Source of the DNA: Methylobacterium sp. 10
GTDB lineage: Bacteria > Pseudomonadota > Alphaproteobacteria > Rhizobiales > Beijerinckiaceae
Assembly (NCBI RefSeq): GCF_000519085.1
Contig: NZ_KI912577.1
Location: 2,299,331 to 2,363,330, forward strand
Reading direction: 5' to 3'
DNA: 64,000 nt
Shown here: piece after piece, positions 48,953 to 58,903 of the stretch
Layout of the letters: each line of letters opens with the position of its first letter
Position numbering within the stretch: position 1 is the stretch's first letter
Made by a program: the position numbers and the translations under genes
Notes under the pieces: model-generated
Told to the model about the DNA's origin: nothing
Seen by the model: only the letters and a program-made list of their open reading frames with translations
The model's database searches: none

Positions 48953-49372
48953 ATGCGTCGTCCGCTTCTTGCCCTTACCGGAGCCTTGTTGATCGCCATG
49001 ACCGCTTCCGCATCCGCCGAGACCGTGACCACGCCTTCGGGCCTGCAATATCGCGACGAAGTCGTCGGCACCGGCCCCTCGCCGCAGACCGGCAAGAAGG
49101 TCAGCGTCCACTACACCGGCTGGCTCGACGACGGCGGCAAACCCGGCAAGAAGTTCGATTCCTCACGCGACCGCGGCCAGCCTTTCAGCTTTACCCTCGG
49201 CATCGGTCAGGTCATCGGCGGCTGGGACCAAGGGGTCGCCACGATGAAGGTCGGTGGCAAGCGCACGCTCATCATCCCATCCGACCTCGGCTATGGCGCG
49301 CGCGGCGCCGGTGGCCTGATCCCACCGAACGCCACGCTCATCTTTGATGTCGAACTGCTCGGCGTGAACTGA
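48953..49372 (+). CDS. FKBP-type peptidyl-prolyl isomerase, exported
   Basis: A 139-residue protein with signal peptide ([18 protein letters not shown]) and one FKBP domain. [61 protein letters not shown] and [16 protein letters not shown] show the complete set of FK506-site aromatics. It folds periplasmic proteins. It stands alone, with a clear terminator after the stop. Confidence 0.95.
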   Translation: MRRPLLALTGALLIAMTASASAETVTTPSGLQYRDEVVGTGPSPQTGKKVSVHYTGWLDDGGKPGKKFDSSRDRGQPFSFTLGIGQVIGGWDQGVATMKVGGKRTLIIPSDLGYGARGAGGLIPPNATLIFDVELLGVN

Positions 49373-49696
49373 ACGCGACCCTTCGAGCCGGACGAGCCTC
49401 GCCTCGTCCGGTTTTCGGCTAGGCCCGCGCTAAGCAGGTTTCGCAGAAGCGGCCCCCGGTTCTACGATCAAAAGCTGCGACACATCAAAGAGCTAAAACA
49501 GGGTGAGGCGTTGGCTCGGCGCGTCGATACGACCTGTTCGGCGACCGCCACCGGAAGGGCCAAGTTGTCCGTCTTGCGCGAGACGACGACAGGCTTCCTG
49601 ATCCGGTCCCAGCTATACAATGGGAGAGGGCACGCGAATGCGTGCATTCCGCACGGGAAGCTGAACGAAAGGCTCACTGGCAGGACGGCAGTTTTC
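49373..49696. other. Intergenic stretch between FKBP and the kinase gene
   Basis: 324 bases between convergent genes. It holds the terminator of the FKBP gene (49388-49415). Beyond that no gene or further structure is supported. Confidence 0.6.
49388..49415 (+). terminator. Rho-independent terminator of the FKBP gene
   Basis: CCGGACGAG (49388-49396) pairs exactly with CTCGTCCGG (49403-49411) around a 6-base loop, and TTTT follows. It lies 15 bases after the stop. Confidence 0.88.
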
Positions 49697-50746
49697 TCAG
49701 CCTTGGAACAGCAGGGTCGCTTTCGTGCCGGGGCCATCCGAACGATAGACCAGCGCTGATCGCAGGTTGGAGGCCATGGCCTTGACGATGCGGGAGCCGA
49801 GACCGGTCCCGCGAGGCTGGCCCTCGCCGGACCAGCCGATGCCGTCATCCTCCACGGTCAGCCTTACGCTCTCCGCGCCATCGCTGCCTACCACGACCCG
49901 GATCTCGCCCAGGACGTCCGGCGGATACGCGTATTTGTAGGCATTCGTGACGAGCTCTGTGACGACCACGCCGACGGACACCGCCTTGTCGGTGGGGAGG
50001 CGGATAGGCTCGGCGATGAGGCGAATGGCGTGGTCGCGACCCGCCGCCTTCATCGCCCCCTGTAACTCCTCGACGAGGCTCGCGAGATAGGCGTCGAGTT
50101 CCACCGCCTCGACGTCGTCCGAGGTGTAGAGTCGGCGATGAATGCCGGCGATGGCCGAGATCCGCGCCTGCATTTCACGCAAGGCCGCCTTCGCTGCCGG
50201 GTCGGAGACCGCGTTGGTCTGCATATGTGTCAGCGCCGCTACCAGGGCGAGCGAATTGGCAACCCTGTGATTGACCTCGCGCAGGAGCATGACAGCGCGG
50301 TCCCGGGCCTCACGGACCTCCGCCTCGGCGCGTTCCTTGTCGCGCCGCATGGCCTCCTGGCGCAACGCGGTATCGATGGCCTCGCCCAGGAGTTCGCGGA
50401 ACTGTCCCTGCAGATCCTTCCAGACGTAATCCACGGCTCCCGCCTTCAGGGCAGCGACGGCGACGCGGCTGTCCTCCGACCCGGTGACATAGATCACCGG
50501 CGGGGCAAAGGGCATGGCGCGGATGGCGGGCAGCACGTCGAGGCCGGTCTGACCCGGCATGTGATGATCGAGAGCCACGAGATCGATACCGCCTCGGCTC
50601 AGGCGTGCGAGCCCCTCGTCGCCGGTGATGGCGAGTTCCACGGCATAGCCGCGGGCGTTCAGGGCCTTCTGCACGAGACGCCCGAGACCGGGATCGTCAT
50701 CGACGTAGAGGACGCGGCCGCGCTCCCGGTGGACGGGGGCGCTCAT
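49697..50746 (-). CDS. Response regulator-histidine kinase hybrid (HWE/HisKA_2 type)
   Basis: A 349-residue protein. The N-terminal receiver (residues 10-125) is complete: VLYVDDDPG acidic pocket, DLVALDHHMPGQTG phospho-aspartate, VIYVTGSED, and VDYVWKD with the lysine. A coiled linker leads to the box LLREVNHRVANSLALVAALTHMQ with the phospho-histidine, and the ATPase domain follows (VVVTELVTNAYKYAYP, GTGLGSRIVKAM). It is the last gene of the three-gene operon with the MHYT kinase and the single-domain regulator, 10 bases after the latter. Confidence 0.9.
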   Translation of the reverse strand: MSAPVHRERGRVLYVDDDPGLGRLVQKALNARGYAVELAITGDEGLARLSRGGIDLVALDHHMPGQTGLDVLPAIRAMPFAPPVIYVTGSEDSRVAVAALKAGAVDYVWKDLQGQFRELLGEAIDTALRQEAMRRDKERAEAEVREARDRAVMLLREVNHRVANSLALVAALTHMQTNAVSDPAAKAALREMQARISAIAGIHRRLYTSDDVEAVELDAYLASLVEELQGAMKAAGRDHAIRLIAEPIRLPTDKAVSVGVVVTELVTNAYKYAYPPDVLGEIRVVVGSDGAESVRLTVEDDGIGWSGEGQPRGTGLGSRIVKAMASNLRSALVYRSDGPGTKATLLFQG

Positions 50747-50756
50747 GCTGAAACCG

Positions 50757-51209
50757 TCATGGATTCTCGGGCACCTGCATCACGGAAAGGAACAGCCCAA
50801 GTTGACGGATGGCGTTGGAGAAGCCCTCATAATTCACCGGCTTGGTGATGTAGACGTTGGCGCCGAGATCGTAGCAGCGCTGCACCTCGCGGCTGTCATC
50901 CGTGGTGGTAAGGACGACCACAGGCGAGCGCCGCGTGTGGGGATTCGCCTTTACCTTTTCCAGAATGTCGATGCCGGTCATATCGGGCAGGTTGAGATCG
51001 AGCAGGATCAGGAGGGCGCGTTTGGCGCTCGCTTCCCCCGAGCCGTCCGGGCCGAGCAGATAGGCGAGCGCCGACGTCCCATCCCGGAACGGGATGATCT
51101 CGTTGTTGACGCCCGCTCTGCGAATGTTGCGCTCGATGAGGCGGGCATGGCCCACATCGTCCTCGATCATCACGATACTGACGGGTTGCACGTTCGGACC
51201 ACGCTTCAT
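50757..51209 (-). CDS. Single-domain response regulator (Rcp1-like)
   Basis: A 150-residue stand-alone receiver. VSIVMIEDDVGHARLIERNIRRAGV, LLILLDLNLPDMTGIDILE with the phospho-aspartate, VVVLTTTDD, and ANVYITKPVNYEGF with the lysine are all present. Such regulators are common partners of phytochrome-type and PAS kinases. The start overlaps the stop of the MHYT kinase gene (ATGA). Confidence 0.93.
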   Translation of the reverse strand: MKRGPNVQPVSIVMIEDDVGHARLIERNIRRAGVNNEIIPFRDGTSALAYLLGPDGSGEASAKRALLILLDLNLPDMTGIDILEKVKANPHTRRSPVVVLTTTDDSREVQRCYDLGANVYITKPVNYEGFSNAIRQLGLFLSVMQVPENP

Positions 51210-53086
51210 TCTGCTGCGAGGGACGTCGCTCGGGCTCCCTCATTCAAAGCTGTAGCGCTCCCGCGAGGCAGCGTCACGCTGAAGGTAGTGCCGTCCCCGA
51301 GCTTGGATGTGACGTCGATCCGTCCGCCCAGCGAGCGGACCAAAGCTTTCACATGAGCGAGACCGATCCCTTCACCGGGCCGGTCTTGCGTGCCTGAGCG
51401 GCGGAAGAGTTCGAAGACGCGGGCATGGTCGCGTTCGGCGATGCCCCTGCCGTTATCGCTGATGTCGATGCGGATTCTCGCCTCGACGGCCGTGGCCGTG
51501 ATGGCGATGCGGCCGGTTCGCGCGGGATCGAGATACTTCACCGCATTATCGAGTAGGTTACCGAAGATCTGCTCCATTGCCAGTCGATCGGCGGTAATTC
51601 TCGGCAGATCGGATGCGACAATTACTTCCGCGCCGGAAGCGTCGGTCTGATGGCGATGGGCATCGGCGAGACGCTGGAACAGCGCTTGAAGATCGAGCGG
51701 TTCCGGCGTGAAACTCCGCCGCCCTTCGCGCGACAGCTTGAGGATTGCGGCGATCAGGCTCTCCATGCGGGTGACCGCCGCGCTGATGAAGCCGAGGGCC
51801 TCGCCGAGATCCGCATCGATTCTGGCTGCATCCGAGTGACCTTTCAGAGCAGAGCGGATCTCGTCCCGCGTCGCATCGAGTTCGCTCGTGAAACCCATGA
51901 CGTTGACGAGCGGTGCGCGAAGGTCGTGGCTGACGATATAGGCGTACCGCTGGATCTCCTCGTTCGATTCTCGAAGTTCCGCCTCGGCCTGGCGTTGCTC
52001 GGTAATGTCCGTATGCACGCCGACCCATTCACGGATTCCCCCGTCAGGGGCGAGGACCGGGACCGCGCGGATGGCGTAATGCCGCCACGCCCCGTCGCTC
52101 GCGCGGACACGGTGCTCGTGGACGAAGGTGCGCTTCTCCCGGACCGTTGCGGACCAGGCCTCGATGGTAGGCTGGGAATCGTCCGGATGCACGGCGTCGG
52201 CCCATCCAAAACCCTGGTACTCCTCCCGCGATTGTCCGGTGATCGCCGACCAACCCGGCTGCTCTCCGACCATCCGGCCCTCGGCATCGTTGGTCCAGAG
52301 CACGCCGCGCACGGCCTGAACCGCGGCGCGGAACCGTGCCTCGCTGGCAATCAGCTCACGCTGTACGCGCTGCTGGTCGATGGAAGAGGCCAGCATGGCG
52401 AGGAACAGGATAAGGAAGGTCGCGCCGCCGACGATGAGGGCGAGGTTCTGCTGGTTCGGGGCCAGGGCGGAGACATGGCCTGCATGGGCGCCCGCTTCCT
52501 CGGCGGTGAAGGTCGCGGCGGCCATGCCGGTGTAATGCATTCCGGCGATGGCGAATCCCATCACGAAGGCCGCCAGGATCTTTTGCCAGACCCCGTGATG
52601 CCGGAAGGTCAGCCAGAGACCCAAGGTCGCCGCCGTCACCGCGATCAGAATCGAGAAGGTGGCGATGGGAAGGCTGTAGGCCAGGTTGCCGGGCACATGC
52701 AGCGCTGCCATACCGGTGTAGTGCATGCTGGCGATGCCGATTCCCATCAGGGGTCCGCTCACCAGGACATCGCGAGTACCAGCGCCCGTCCGGCCGACCC
52801 ATGCAAAGGCGGCGCCGGTCGCGCCGATGGCGATGAGCAGAGAGATCATGGTGAGACCGGCATCGTAAGCTGCGGGTATCCCCATCTCGAAGGCGAGCAT
52901 CCCGACGAAATGCATCGACCAGATGCCACTCCCCATCGCCAGTGCCGCCCCGCCGATCCAGGCGAAGCGACGCCCTCCTGCCGCACCGTTCACCCGCGAT
53001 CCGAGGTCCAGGGCGGTGTAGGAGGCGAAGATAGCGATGGCGATGGACAGGGCGACGAGGGCGGGATTGTAGCCGGTATGGACCAT
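51206..53086 (-). CDS. MHYT-PAS sensor histidine kinase
   Basis: A 626-residue membrane sensor kinase. Residues 1-240 form an MHYT domain of about seven helices, with three copies of the metal-binding phrase (SMHFVGML, SMHYTGMA, GMHYTGMA). These are proposed in the literature to bind copper and sense oxygen, CO or NO. A PAS domain follows (about 245-370), then a HisKA box YAYIVSHDLRAPLVNVMGF and a HATPase domain (IFGNLLDNAVKYLDP, GIGLAHVKALVRSLGG). The first gene of the three-gene operon. Signal unknown. Confidence 0.93.
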   Translation of the reverse strand: MVHTGYNPALVALSIAIAIFASYTALDLGSRVNGAAGGRRFAWIGGAALAMGSGIWSMHFVGMLAFEMGIPAAYDAGLTMISLLIAIGATGAAFAWVGRTGAGTRDVLVSGPLMGIGIASMHYTGMAALHVPGNLAYSLPIATFSILIAVTAATLGLWLTFRHHGVWQKILAAFVMGFAIAGMHYTGMAAATFTAEEAGAHAGHVSALAPNQQNLALIVGGATFLILFLAMLASSIDQQRVQRELIASEARFRAAVQAVRGVLWTNDAEGRMVGEQPGWSAITGQSREEYQGFGWADAVHPDDSQPTIEAWSATVREKRTFVHEHRVRASDGAWRHYAIRAVPVLAPDGGIREWVGVHTDITEQRQAEAELRESNEEIQRYAYIVSHDLRAPLVNVMGFTSELDATRDEIRSALKGHSDAARIDADLGEALGFISAAVTRMESLIAAILKLSREGRRSFTPEPLDLQALFQRLADAHRHQTDASGAEVIVASDLPRITADRLAMEQIFGNLLDNAVKYLDPARTGRIAITATAVEARIRIDISDNGRGIAERDHARVFELFRRSGTQDRPGEGIGLAHVKALVRSLGGRIDVTSKLGDGTTFSVTLPRGSATALNEGARATSLAAE

Positions 53087-53212
53087 CGGACGACCGATTC
53101 AGGAGGATGCGGGATCGCGCTGCACGCGGACAGTCAACCCGTAACCGGTCGCCGCCGACGTCACCACTCCCGTTCGGCCCGGCACGCTTTCCACGCACCG
53201 CAGATAAGGCGA

Positions 53213-54292
53213 TCAGGAGATGCCGAGGACCCGGATGAGGATCAGGCTGATGGCCAGGAGGACGGCGAGAGAGCTGGTGACGGCCAGGGTCACCCGGCCG
53301 CCCATGCGCGCCAGGACCCGGACATCGACGCCGAGACCGAGGGCGGCCATGGACATGATCGTCAGGAAACTGGCGACTTGCTTGACCGGACCGGTAGCTC
53401 CCTCAGGGATGAGGCCGAAGGAGCGCAGGGTGGCCAGGCCGAGGAAACCGAGGATGAACCACGGCACGAGCTTGGTGAAGCCGAGCCGCCCCGGTGGCGC
53501 CGTCCGAACACCGTCTACCGGGGGCAGCCGATGGGCAATGAGCGAGAACGCGATGACGACGGGCCCCAGCATCAGCACCCGCACCAGCTTGACCAATGTG
53601 CCGACCTGGGTGCTGAGCAGCCCCACGGGCACGGTGGCTGCGAGGACCTGCGGCACGGCATAGACCGTGAGGCCCGCCAGCACTCCGTACTGGTGGTCCG
53701 ATAGGCCGGCAAGCGGAATGAAGAGGGGCAGACCGAGCACCATCAGCACGCCGAGCACGGCTGTGAAGGCGATGGAGCCGGCGACGTCCTTGCTGTCGGC
53801 CCCGATAACCGGCGCCACGGCGGCGATGGCCGAGTTGCCGCAGATGGCATTGCCGCAGGCGACCAGGATCGCCATCCGGGCGGGCAGGCCGAGGGCCCGG
53901 CAGATGGCGTAGCTCGCGGTGATCGCCAGGAACACTGTGCCGACGATGCCAGTGAGCAGTGCCGGTCCAGAGGCGACGATGGCGCCGAGGCTGACGGAGG
54001 CTCCCAGCAACGTCACGGCCAGTTCGAGCAGCTGCTTGGCGCTGAAAGCGATCCCTGCACGGAAGCGCTCGCCCGGCATCCAGACGGTACGGATCGCGAT
54101 GCCGAACAGGATCGCGATAACGAGCGCCTCGATATAGGGATGCCCGGTGGCCCGTTCCTCCCAGGCCTGGATGACCATGGCGATTCCGGTAACGCCGAGG
54201 CAGAGGGCTATGCCCGGCAGAAGCGTCGATCGCCTTCGCGATATGGCTGCCCCTGCCGGGATAGTCGGATTCGTGGTTGCCTTCACGTCCAT
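53213..54292 (-). CDS. YeiH-family (UPF0324) putative sulfite/sulfate exporter
   Basis: A 359-residue inner-membrane protein with about ten helices. AKQLLELAVTLLGASVSLGAIVASGPALL, ACGNAICGNSAIAAVAPVIGA and the end part FLTIMSMAALGLGVDVRVLARMGGR fit the conserved-hypothetical 698/YeiH family, in which some members are thought to export sulfite. The ATG at 54292 is preferred over the open frame to 54340. A broken sulfite-dehydrogenase-type cytochrome c lies nearby, which supports a sulfite link. Confidence 0.87.
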   Translation of the reverse strand: MDVKATTNPTIPAGAAISRRRSTLLPGIALCLGVTGIAMVIQAWEERATGHPYIEALVIAILFGIAIRTVWMPGERFRAGIAFSAKQLLELAVTLLGASVSLGAIVASGPALLTGIVGTVFLAITASYAICRALGLPARMAILVACGNAICGNSAIAAVAPVIGADSKDVAGSIAFTAVLGVLMVLGLPLFIPLAGLSDHQYGVLAGLTVYAVPQVLAATVPVGLLSTQVGTLVKLVRVLMLGPVVIAFSLIAHRLPPVDGVRTAPPGRLGFTKLVPWFILGFLGLATLRSFGLIPEGATGPVKQVASFLTIMSMAALGLGVDVRVLARMGGRVTLAVTSSLAVLLAISLILIRVLGIS

Positions 54293-54437
54293 TCTACCTA
54301 CTCGGAGATGTTTTCTGGCTCTCCGGAAAGAAACTTCCACGTCGATTGAAAAAAAGAGGAAACGACTCTCCGTACCTTCGGAACTTCAAAAAACTCATCC
54401 ATTGATCGGTACCAAGCAAAGCCCGATCTTATCGTCC

Positions 54438-54680
54438 ATGACCACACGTTCCGACGTCAACTCCACCAGCTTCGACCCATATGGCGAACCGTTGGGAGAA
54501 GACCGCACCGCGTTCATGGTGCAGGGTGATCGTCGGGCGCGCAATGCCGCGATCGCAGTCTTCTGGACTTTGGCCCTGACGTTGACCGCGGGCCGGGTCT
54601 ATTTCAGCGATCAGTCATTTGGCCAGACTTTGACCCTCGCCCAGGCGCAGATCGGGGCGTTCGTCACGGCAATTCCGTGA
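54438..54680 (+). CDS. Small single-helix protein, unknown
   Basis: An 80-residue product starting MTTRSDVNSTSFDPYG with one hydrophobic segment (AAIAVFWTLALTLTAGRVYF). The frame is open to 54147, overlapping the YeiH gene on the other strand. No clear ribosome site. It ends 22 bases before the broken cytochrome gene. Not recognised. Confidence 0.4.
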   Translation: MTTRSDVNSTSFDPYGEPLGEDRTAFMVQGDRRARNAAIAVFWTLALTLTAGRVYFSDQSFGQTLTLAQAQIGAFVTAIP

Positions 54681-54701
54681 GGTAACGTCGCTGGCCGCTG
54701 A

Positions 54702-54953
54702 TCAATAGGCGGCCGCGAGATAGGCAGCGATCGCCTTTGTGTCCTCCTCCATGATTGGCGCGTGAAACACTGTCACCATTATCGTGACCTCGGCGGTCCA
54801 AAACGCTGCGCCTTTGCCCGGCGGCTGCGTGCGGATGTAATCCACCGAATGGCAGCTTGCGCAACTCGTCTGCGTAGCTTCGAGCCCGACTTCATGTCCT
54901 TGGGCAGGTCAGAGTTCGGCCGTCGGATCCGGGACGTCGTAGTTGCGCGGCTC
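54702..54953 (-). pseudogene. C-terminal remnant of a SorB-like cytochrome c subunit
   Basis: On the minus strand, a frame reading NYDVPDPTAEL, stop, PAQGHEVGLEATQTSCASCHSVDYI and ending EDTKAIAAYLAAAY carries the c-type heme motif CASCH. The layout, with heme motif then 'VDYI-TQPPGKGAAFW-AEV-MV', is that of the small cytochrome subunit of sulfite:cytochrome c oxidoreductase (SorB). An in-frame TGA interrupts it upstream of the heme site, there is no start, and no signal peptide is found. The IS remnant begins just beyond it. It is broken at the 5' end, and no SorA gene is in the window. Confidence 0.75.
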
Positions 54954-55031
54954 GGATCAAGCGGCTCCGGTTCTTGGCCTTCCCCAGCAAATCGGTTTGC
55001 GCTGAGCGCGTGTTTTTCGGGCATCCTGAAC

Positions 55032-55191
55032 CCTGAAGGCCCGACCACGGACGAGCGCGAGCGGATCAAAGCGCTGGAGCGCGAGAACCGTGAACTGCGC
55101 CAAGCCAACGAACCGAAGGACCGCGCAGCGAGATCCTGAGGAAGGCGTCGGCGTATTTTGCGTTTGCCGAGCTCGACCGCCGGTCGCGGAC

Positions 55192-55195
<4 letters not shown>
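55032..55195 (+). pseudogene. IS3-family OrfA remnant
   Basis: The coiled-coil end of OrfA is readable: TTDERERIKALERENRELRQ, then, in a shifted frame, EILRKASAYFAFAELDRRSRT. Between the two frames an extra piece of about 20 bases (near 55113-55132) breaks the expected 'ANEILRKAS'. The N-terminal helix-turn-helix part is missing. Confidence 0.75.
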
Positions 55196-56098
<903 letters not shown>

Positions 56099-56419
56099 CC
56101 CAAACCAAATGGCCTCCGGGATACCCGGTGCGGTTCAGGTTCGGGGAGTCAGCGTCAGCGGCGAGCGGTCGGGGTGGAAGCTTCTACGCCTTGACGAGGC
56201 GCGGACGCTCTCGGTCCTGGTTGAGGCGTCCCAGGCACCGCGTTAGGGCTATCGGCGTGGCGACAGGGCCATGAGCCGCATCCTCGCGCAAATTTAGCAT
56301 CCTCAGGCTATTCCGAGCCTGTGGAGGGTTCTGAAACGAATGACCGACGCGACCAGGAACTTCGGTCGGGCGGGAGACCGGCCGCCGGCTCGGGGCCGTC
56401 AGTCACAGGACCGCGGTGG

Positions 56420-56632
56420 CTACCGGGTCTTGCGGAACTGGTCAGGACCGCCGGCGCTGGTGTTTCGCACACGTGCCACGTTCGGCTTTTTGTCCGGCTC
56501 CAGTTCCCGCGCGCGGTCGATGGCGGTTTTCTGGGTTGGCAGCACGTCGCTTGCCCGCTTCGAGCCCTCGCGACGGACGGCGTAGTCGCCCTGCTCGCGC
56601 GGCTCGACGTAGATGTTGCCCGGCTTGCTCAT
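56420..56632 (-). CDS. DUF2188-like small protein
   Basis: A 70-residue soluble protein starting MSKPGNIYVEPREQGDYAVRREGSKRASDVLPTQKTAIDRARE. The order 'V-P-x-G-W/Y-x-V-R-x-E-G' then 'T-Q-x-x-A-x-x-x-A-R' is the DUF2188 pattern. The usual C-terminal lysine/aspartate-rich 'G-I-R-x-K-D-S-Y-G' element is replaced here. It is unknown in function, found often in accessory stress regions. Confidence 0.7.
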   Translation of the reverse strand: MSKPGNIYVEPREQGDYAVRREGSKRASDVLPTQKTAIDRARELEPDKKPNVARVRNTSAGGPDQFRKTR

Positions 56633-56787
56633 GATCAGCCTCCGGAAGTCACATCATCAAGATGTGAGGCCACCGACAGGCTTTCAATACATGCGCGATC
56701 CGCATCATCCCCCCAATCCATTGGTCCAAACGTCCCCGGGAATGCGTGCAACTTAGCCCGATGCCGGATCGGGATCGGCCGGTTCCG

Positions 56788-57483
56788 TCAGACGGCCCTG
56801 CCAACGAGGTGGCCGATGCACGCGGTGACGGCCATGGCCGCCGCGCCCCAGAAGGCGACCCGCGCGGTTGCCCTCGGGATCGCGGCACCACCGACCTTGG
56901 CCCCCAGCGCCCCGAGGACCGCCAGGAAGACCAGCGAGGCGGCGGAGACCGAGTAGACGACAAGGGTGGTCGGCGAGACCGCGGCCACGAGCAGGGGCAG
57001 GGCTGCCCCGGCGGAGAAGGTCGCCGCCGACGTCAAGGCGGCCTGGATCGGGCGCGCGGTGGTGAACTCGGAGATGCCCAGTTCATCCCGCGCATGGGCG
57101 CCGAGGGCATCCTTGGCCATGAGTTGGTCCGCGACCCTCAGGGCGAGGTCACGGTCCAGTCCACGCGCGACATAGATCCCCGCAAGCTCCTCGCGTTCGG
57201 CGGGCGGATCATCCTCAAGCTCGCGCCGCTCCCTGGCGAGATCGGCCTGCTCGGTGTCGGATTGGGAGCTGACCGAGACGTATTCGCCCGCCGCCATCGA
57301 CATCGCCCCTGCCACCAGGCCGGCCGTGCCGGCGACAAGGATCTCCCCGAAGGCGGCGGAGGACGCGGCCACGCCGACGATGAGGCTTGCCGTGGAGACG
57401 AGGCCGTCGTTGGCCCCAAGCACCGCTGCACGAAGCCAGCCGATGCGGTCGATCAGGTGATTTTCCTTATGGGCGGGGCGCAT
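56788..57483 (-). CDS. VIT-family (CCC1-like) metal transporter
   Basis: A 231-residue membrane protein of the vacuolar iron transporter family, predicted to move Fe2+ or Mn2+ across the inner membrane. Hallmarks: GWLRAAVLGANDGLVSTASLIVGVAA in helix 1, AGAMSMAAGEYVSVSSQSD, a soluble acidic helix segment rich in Glu (about 80-125), and three more helices at the C-terminus. Length and layout are normal for bacterial members. It is on the minus strand with several stress-type small genes. Confidence 0.9.
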   Translation of the reverse strand: MRPAHKENHLIDRIGWLRAAVLGANDGLVSTASLIVGVAASSAAFGEILVAGTAGLVAGAMSMAAGEYVSVSSQSDTEQADLARERRELEDDPPAEREELAGIYVARGLDRDLALRVADQLMAKDALGAHARDELGISEFTTARPIQAALTSAATFSAGAALPLLVAAVSPTTLVVYSVSAASLVFLAVLGALGAKVGGAAIPRATARVAFWGAAAMAVTACIGHLVGRAV

Positions 57484-57542
57484 CGGCGTCAGGGTCTCTC
57501 ATGGGGACGCTCGTCTTCGTTCACGAGTTCAAGGGCCGGGGG

Positions 57543-57746
57543 TCAGCGGCAGCAATCGGACCCCGATCCGCTCCTCACGAAGTCCCCGTCGGGGAGCACC
57601 GGCCGGCCGGTCATCTCGCCGTGGAGTTCCCGTTCGGCCTGAAGCCAGAACTCGTCCGCGTGGCCATGCGGGCGGTCGCGCCGCTCCCAGAGGTGGAAGG
57701 CGCGGTCGCGGATCTCGCCGTTGGTTGGGCTCGTCTCTGGGGGCAT
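57543..57746 (-). CDS. DUF2934 protein
   Basis: A 67-residue soluble protein. TNGEIRDRAFHLWERRDRPHGHADEFWLQAERELHG is the DUF2934 signature (I-R-x-R-A-x-x-L-W-E-x-x-G-x-P-x-G-x-x-x-x-x-W-x-x-A). The ATG at 57746 is chosen because the motif begins right after it; the open frame upstream overlaps the next gene. It is common in rhizobial stress islands. Confidence 0.8.
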   Translation of the reverse strand: MPPETSPTNGEIRDRAFHLWERRDRPHGHADEFWLQAERELHGEMTGRPVLPDGDFVRSGSGSDCCR

Positions 57747-57793
57747 GCACCGTTCTCCATGAATATCGGGGTCGATGGGTCGGGTCGCGGCGA

Positions 57794-58180
57794 TCACTCG
57801 GCCGACGCCGCGGACGGGACCTTGTCCGGCAGGGGGCTCACCAGGTCGGTGGCGCGCTTGCGCGCGGCGCCCCGGATCAGGGTGGCGATGGCGTAGCCCA
57901 TGGCGCCGACGGCAAGGGCGGTGGCCAACGGCCACGTGCCGCCTCGTTCGCTTCCGTTCGGATGCCCCGCCCGGGTCGACCGATCCGCCTCTCGGATGCC
58001 GGCGCGCCCACGCTCCAAGGTGTTCTGCGCCAGGTGCGTGGCCCGGTCGGCGACGTCGAGGATGGCATCATTGGCTCGTGCGAAGATCTCGTCGGCGGCG
58101 CCCTCGATGCGGCGGCCTTTGTCATTACCGGACGCCTCGTGGACGTCGGACCGGGTGTGGTCATGATGCGGCTTGGTCAT
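57794..58180 (-). CDS. Hypothetical protein with one C-terminal membrane segment
   Basis: A 128-residue protein. A charged N-terminus is followed by a helical, amphipathic middle (IEGAADEIFARANDAILDVADRATHLAQNTLERGRAGIREADRS), and a hydrophobic segment (LATALAVGAMGYAIATLI) lies near the end. The general shape resembles ElaB/DUF883 ribosome-associated stress proteins, but the similarity is too slight to name it. Confidence 0.6.
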   Translation of the reverse strand: MTKPHHDHTRSDVHEASGNDKGRRIEGAADEIFARANDAILDVADRATHLAQNTLERGRAGIREADRSTRAGHPNGSERGGTWPLATALAVGAMGYAIATLIRGAARKRATDLVSPLPDKVPSAASAE

Positions 58181-58252
58181 GGTCTGATTGCCTTTCGGGG
58201 AACGGGTATCCCTGCCGGGCGCACGATGCCCGACGGAGGCGTGGCGCTGTAC

Positions 58253-58903
58253 TCAGACGACGCTGATGTAGTTCTCGACCGCAGTGGTGCCCGGGGAGGC
58301 CCAGGCCGCGCCCACCGCTTCTCGGCGTTCCTGCATCGTGCGCACGGTGCCGCCCAGGGTGACGGTCCCCCCCTCGGCCGTGACGGTCACGGTCTTCGGG
58401 TCGAACAGCCACGAACGGTCCAGCGCCTCGCTGATCCTGTCGCTCACGGCCTCGACGTCGACCTGCGGCTTGATGGCGATCCTGTTGTTTACCGCGACGA
58501 CCCCCGACAACTGCCGGACTTCCCGTTCGGAGACCTCGGCCTCGAAGCGATGGTCGACCTCGCCCGTCAGGGTGACGGTGCCCTTCGAGACCTTCACGAA
58601 GACGCGGTCCGGCGGCACGGCCACGTTCCAGGCGAGACGGGCGATGGCGGTCGCGGCGATGTCCTCGTCGGACCGCTTGCGGGCAGGCTCCACCACGACC
58701 TCGATCTCCTGCACGAGGGCCTTCACCCCCCCGACGCGGCAGGCGGCGGCCTCGGCGGCGAGCTTCTCGTCGTAGGTCCCGACCTGGCCCGAGAGCGCCA
58801 CCACGCCGTCCTTTGCGGTCACGCCGATCTCCGATGAGGTCACCGCCGGATCCCAGATTAGCTCGGCCGTGACCCGGTGCTGAAGGGTGGTGTCGTGGGA
58901 CAT
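58253..58903 (-). CDS. Triple BON-domain protein
   Basis: A 216-residue protein built of three BON domains (about residues 5-72, 78-146 and 150-215). Each has the pattern 'V-x-V-x-x-G-x-V-x-L-x-G-x-V' (GVTAKDGVVALSGQV, FVKVSKGTVTLTGEV, TVTAEGGTVTLGGTV). There is no signal peptide, so it is probably cytoplasmic or peripheral. BON domains bind membranes or protein partners and are often linked to osmotic stress. The ATG at 58903 is the natural start. A paralogue of nearly the same length lies at 62430-63077. Confidence 0.88.
   Translation of the reverse strand: MSHDTTLQHRVTAELIWDPAVTSSEIGVTAKDGVVALSGQVGTYDEKLAAEAAACRVGGVKALVQEIEVVVEPARKRSDEDIAATAIARLAWNVAVPPDRVFVKVSKGTVTLTGEVDHRFEAEVSEREVRQLSGVVAVNNRIAIKPQVDVEAVSDRISEALDRSWLFDPKTVTVTAEGGTVTLGGTVRTMQERREAVGAAWASPGTTAVENYISVV

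Noticed and set aside
55021..55040. TGAACC at 55026-55031 as a possible left inverted repeat of the IS
   Set aside because: Only about six bases match the presumed right end, and the site lies against or inside the orfA remnant where coding sequence is expected.
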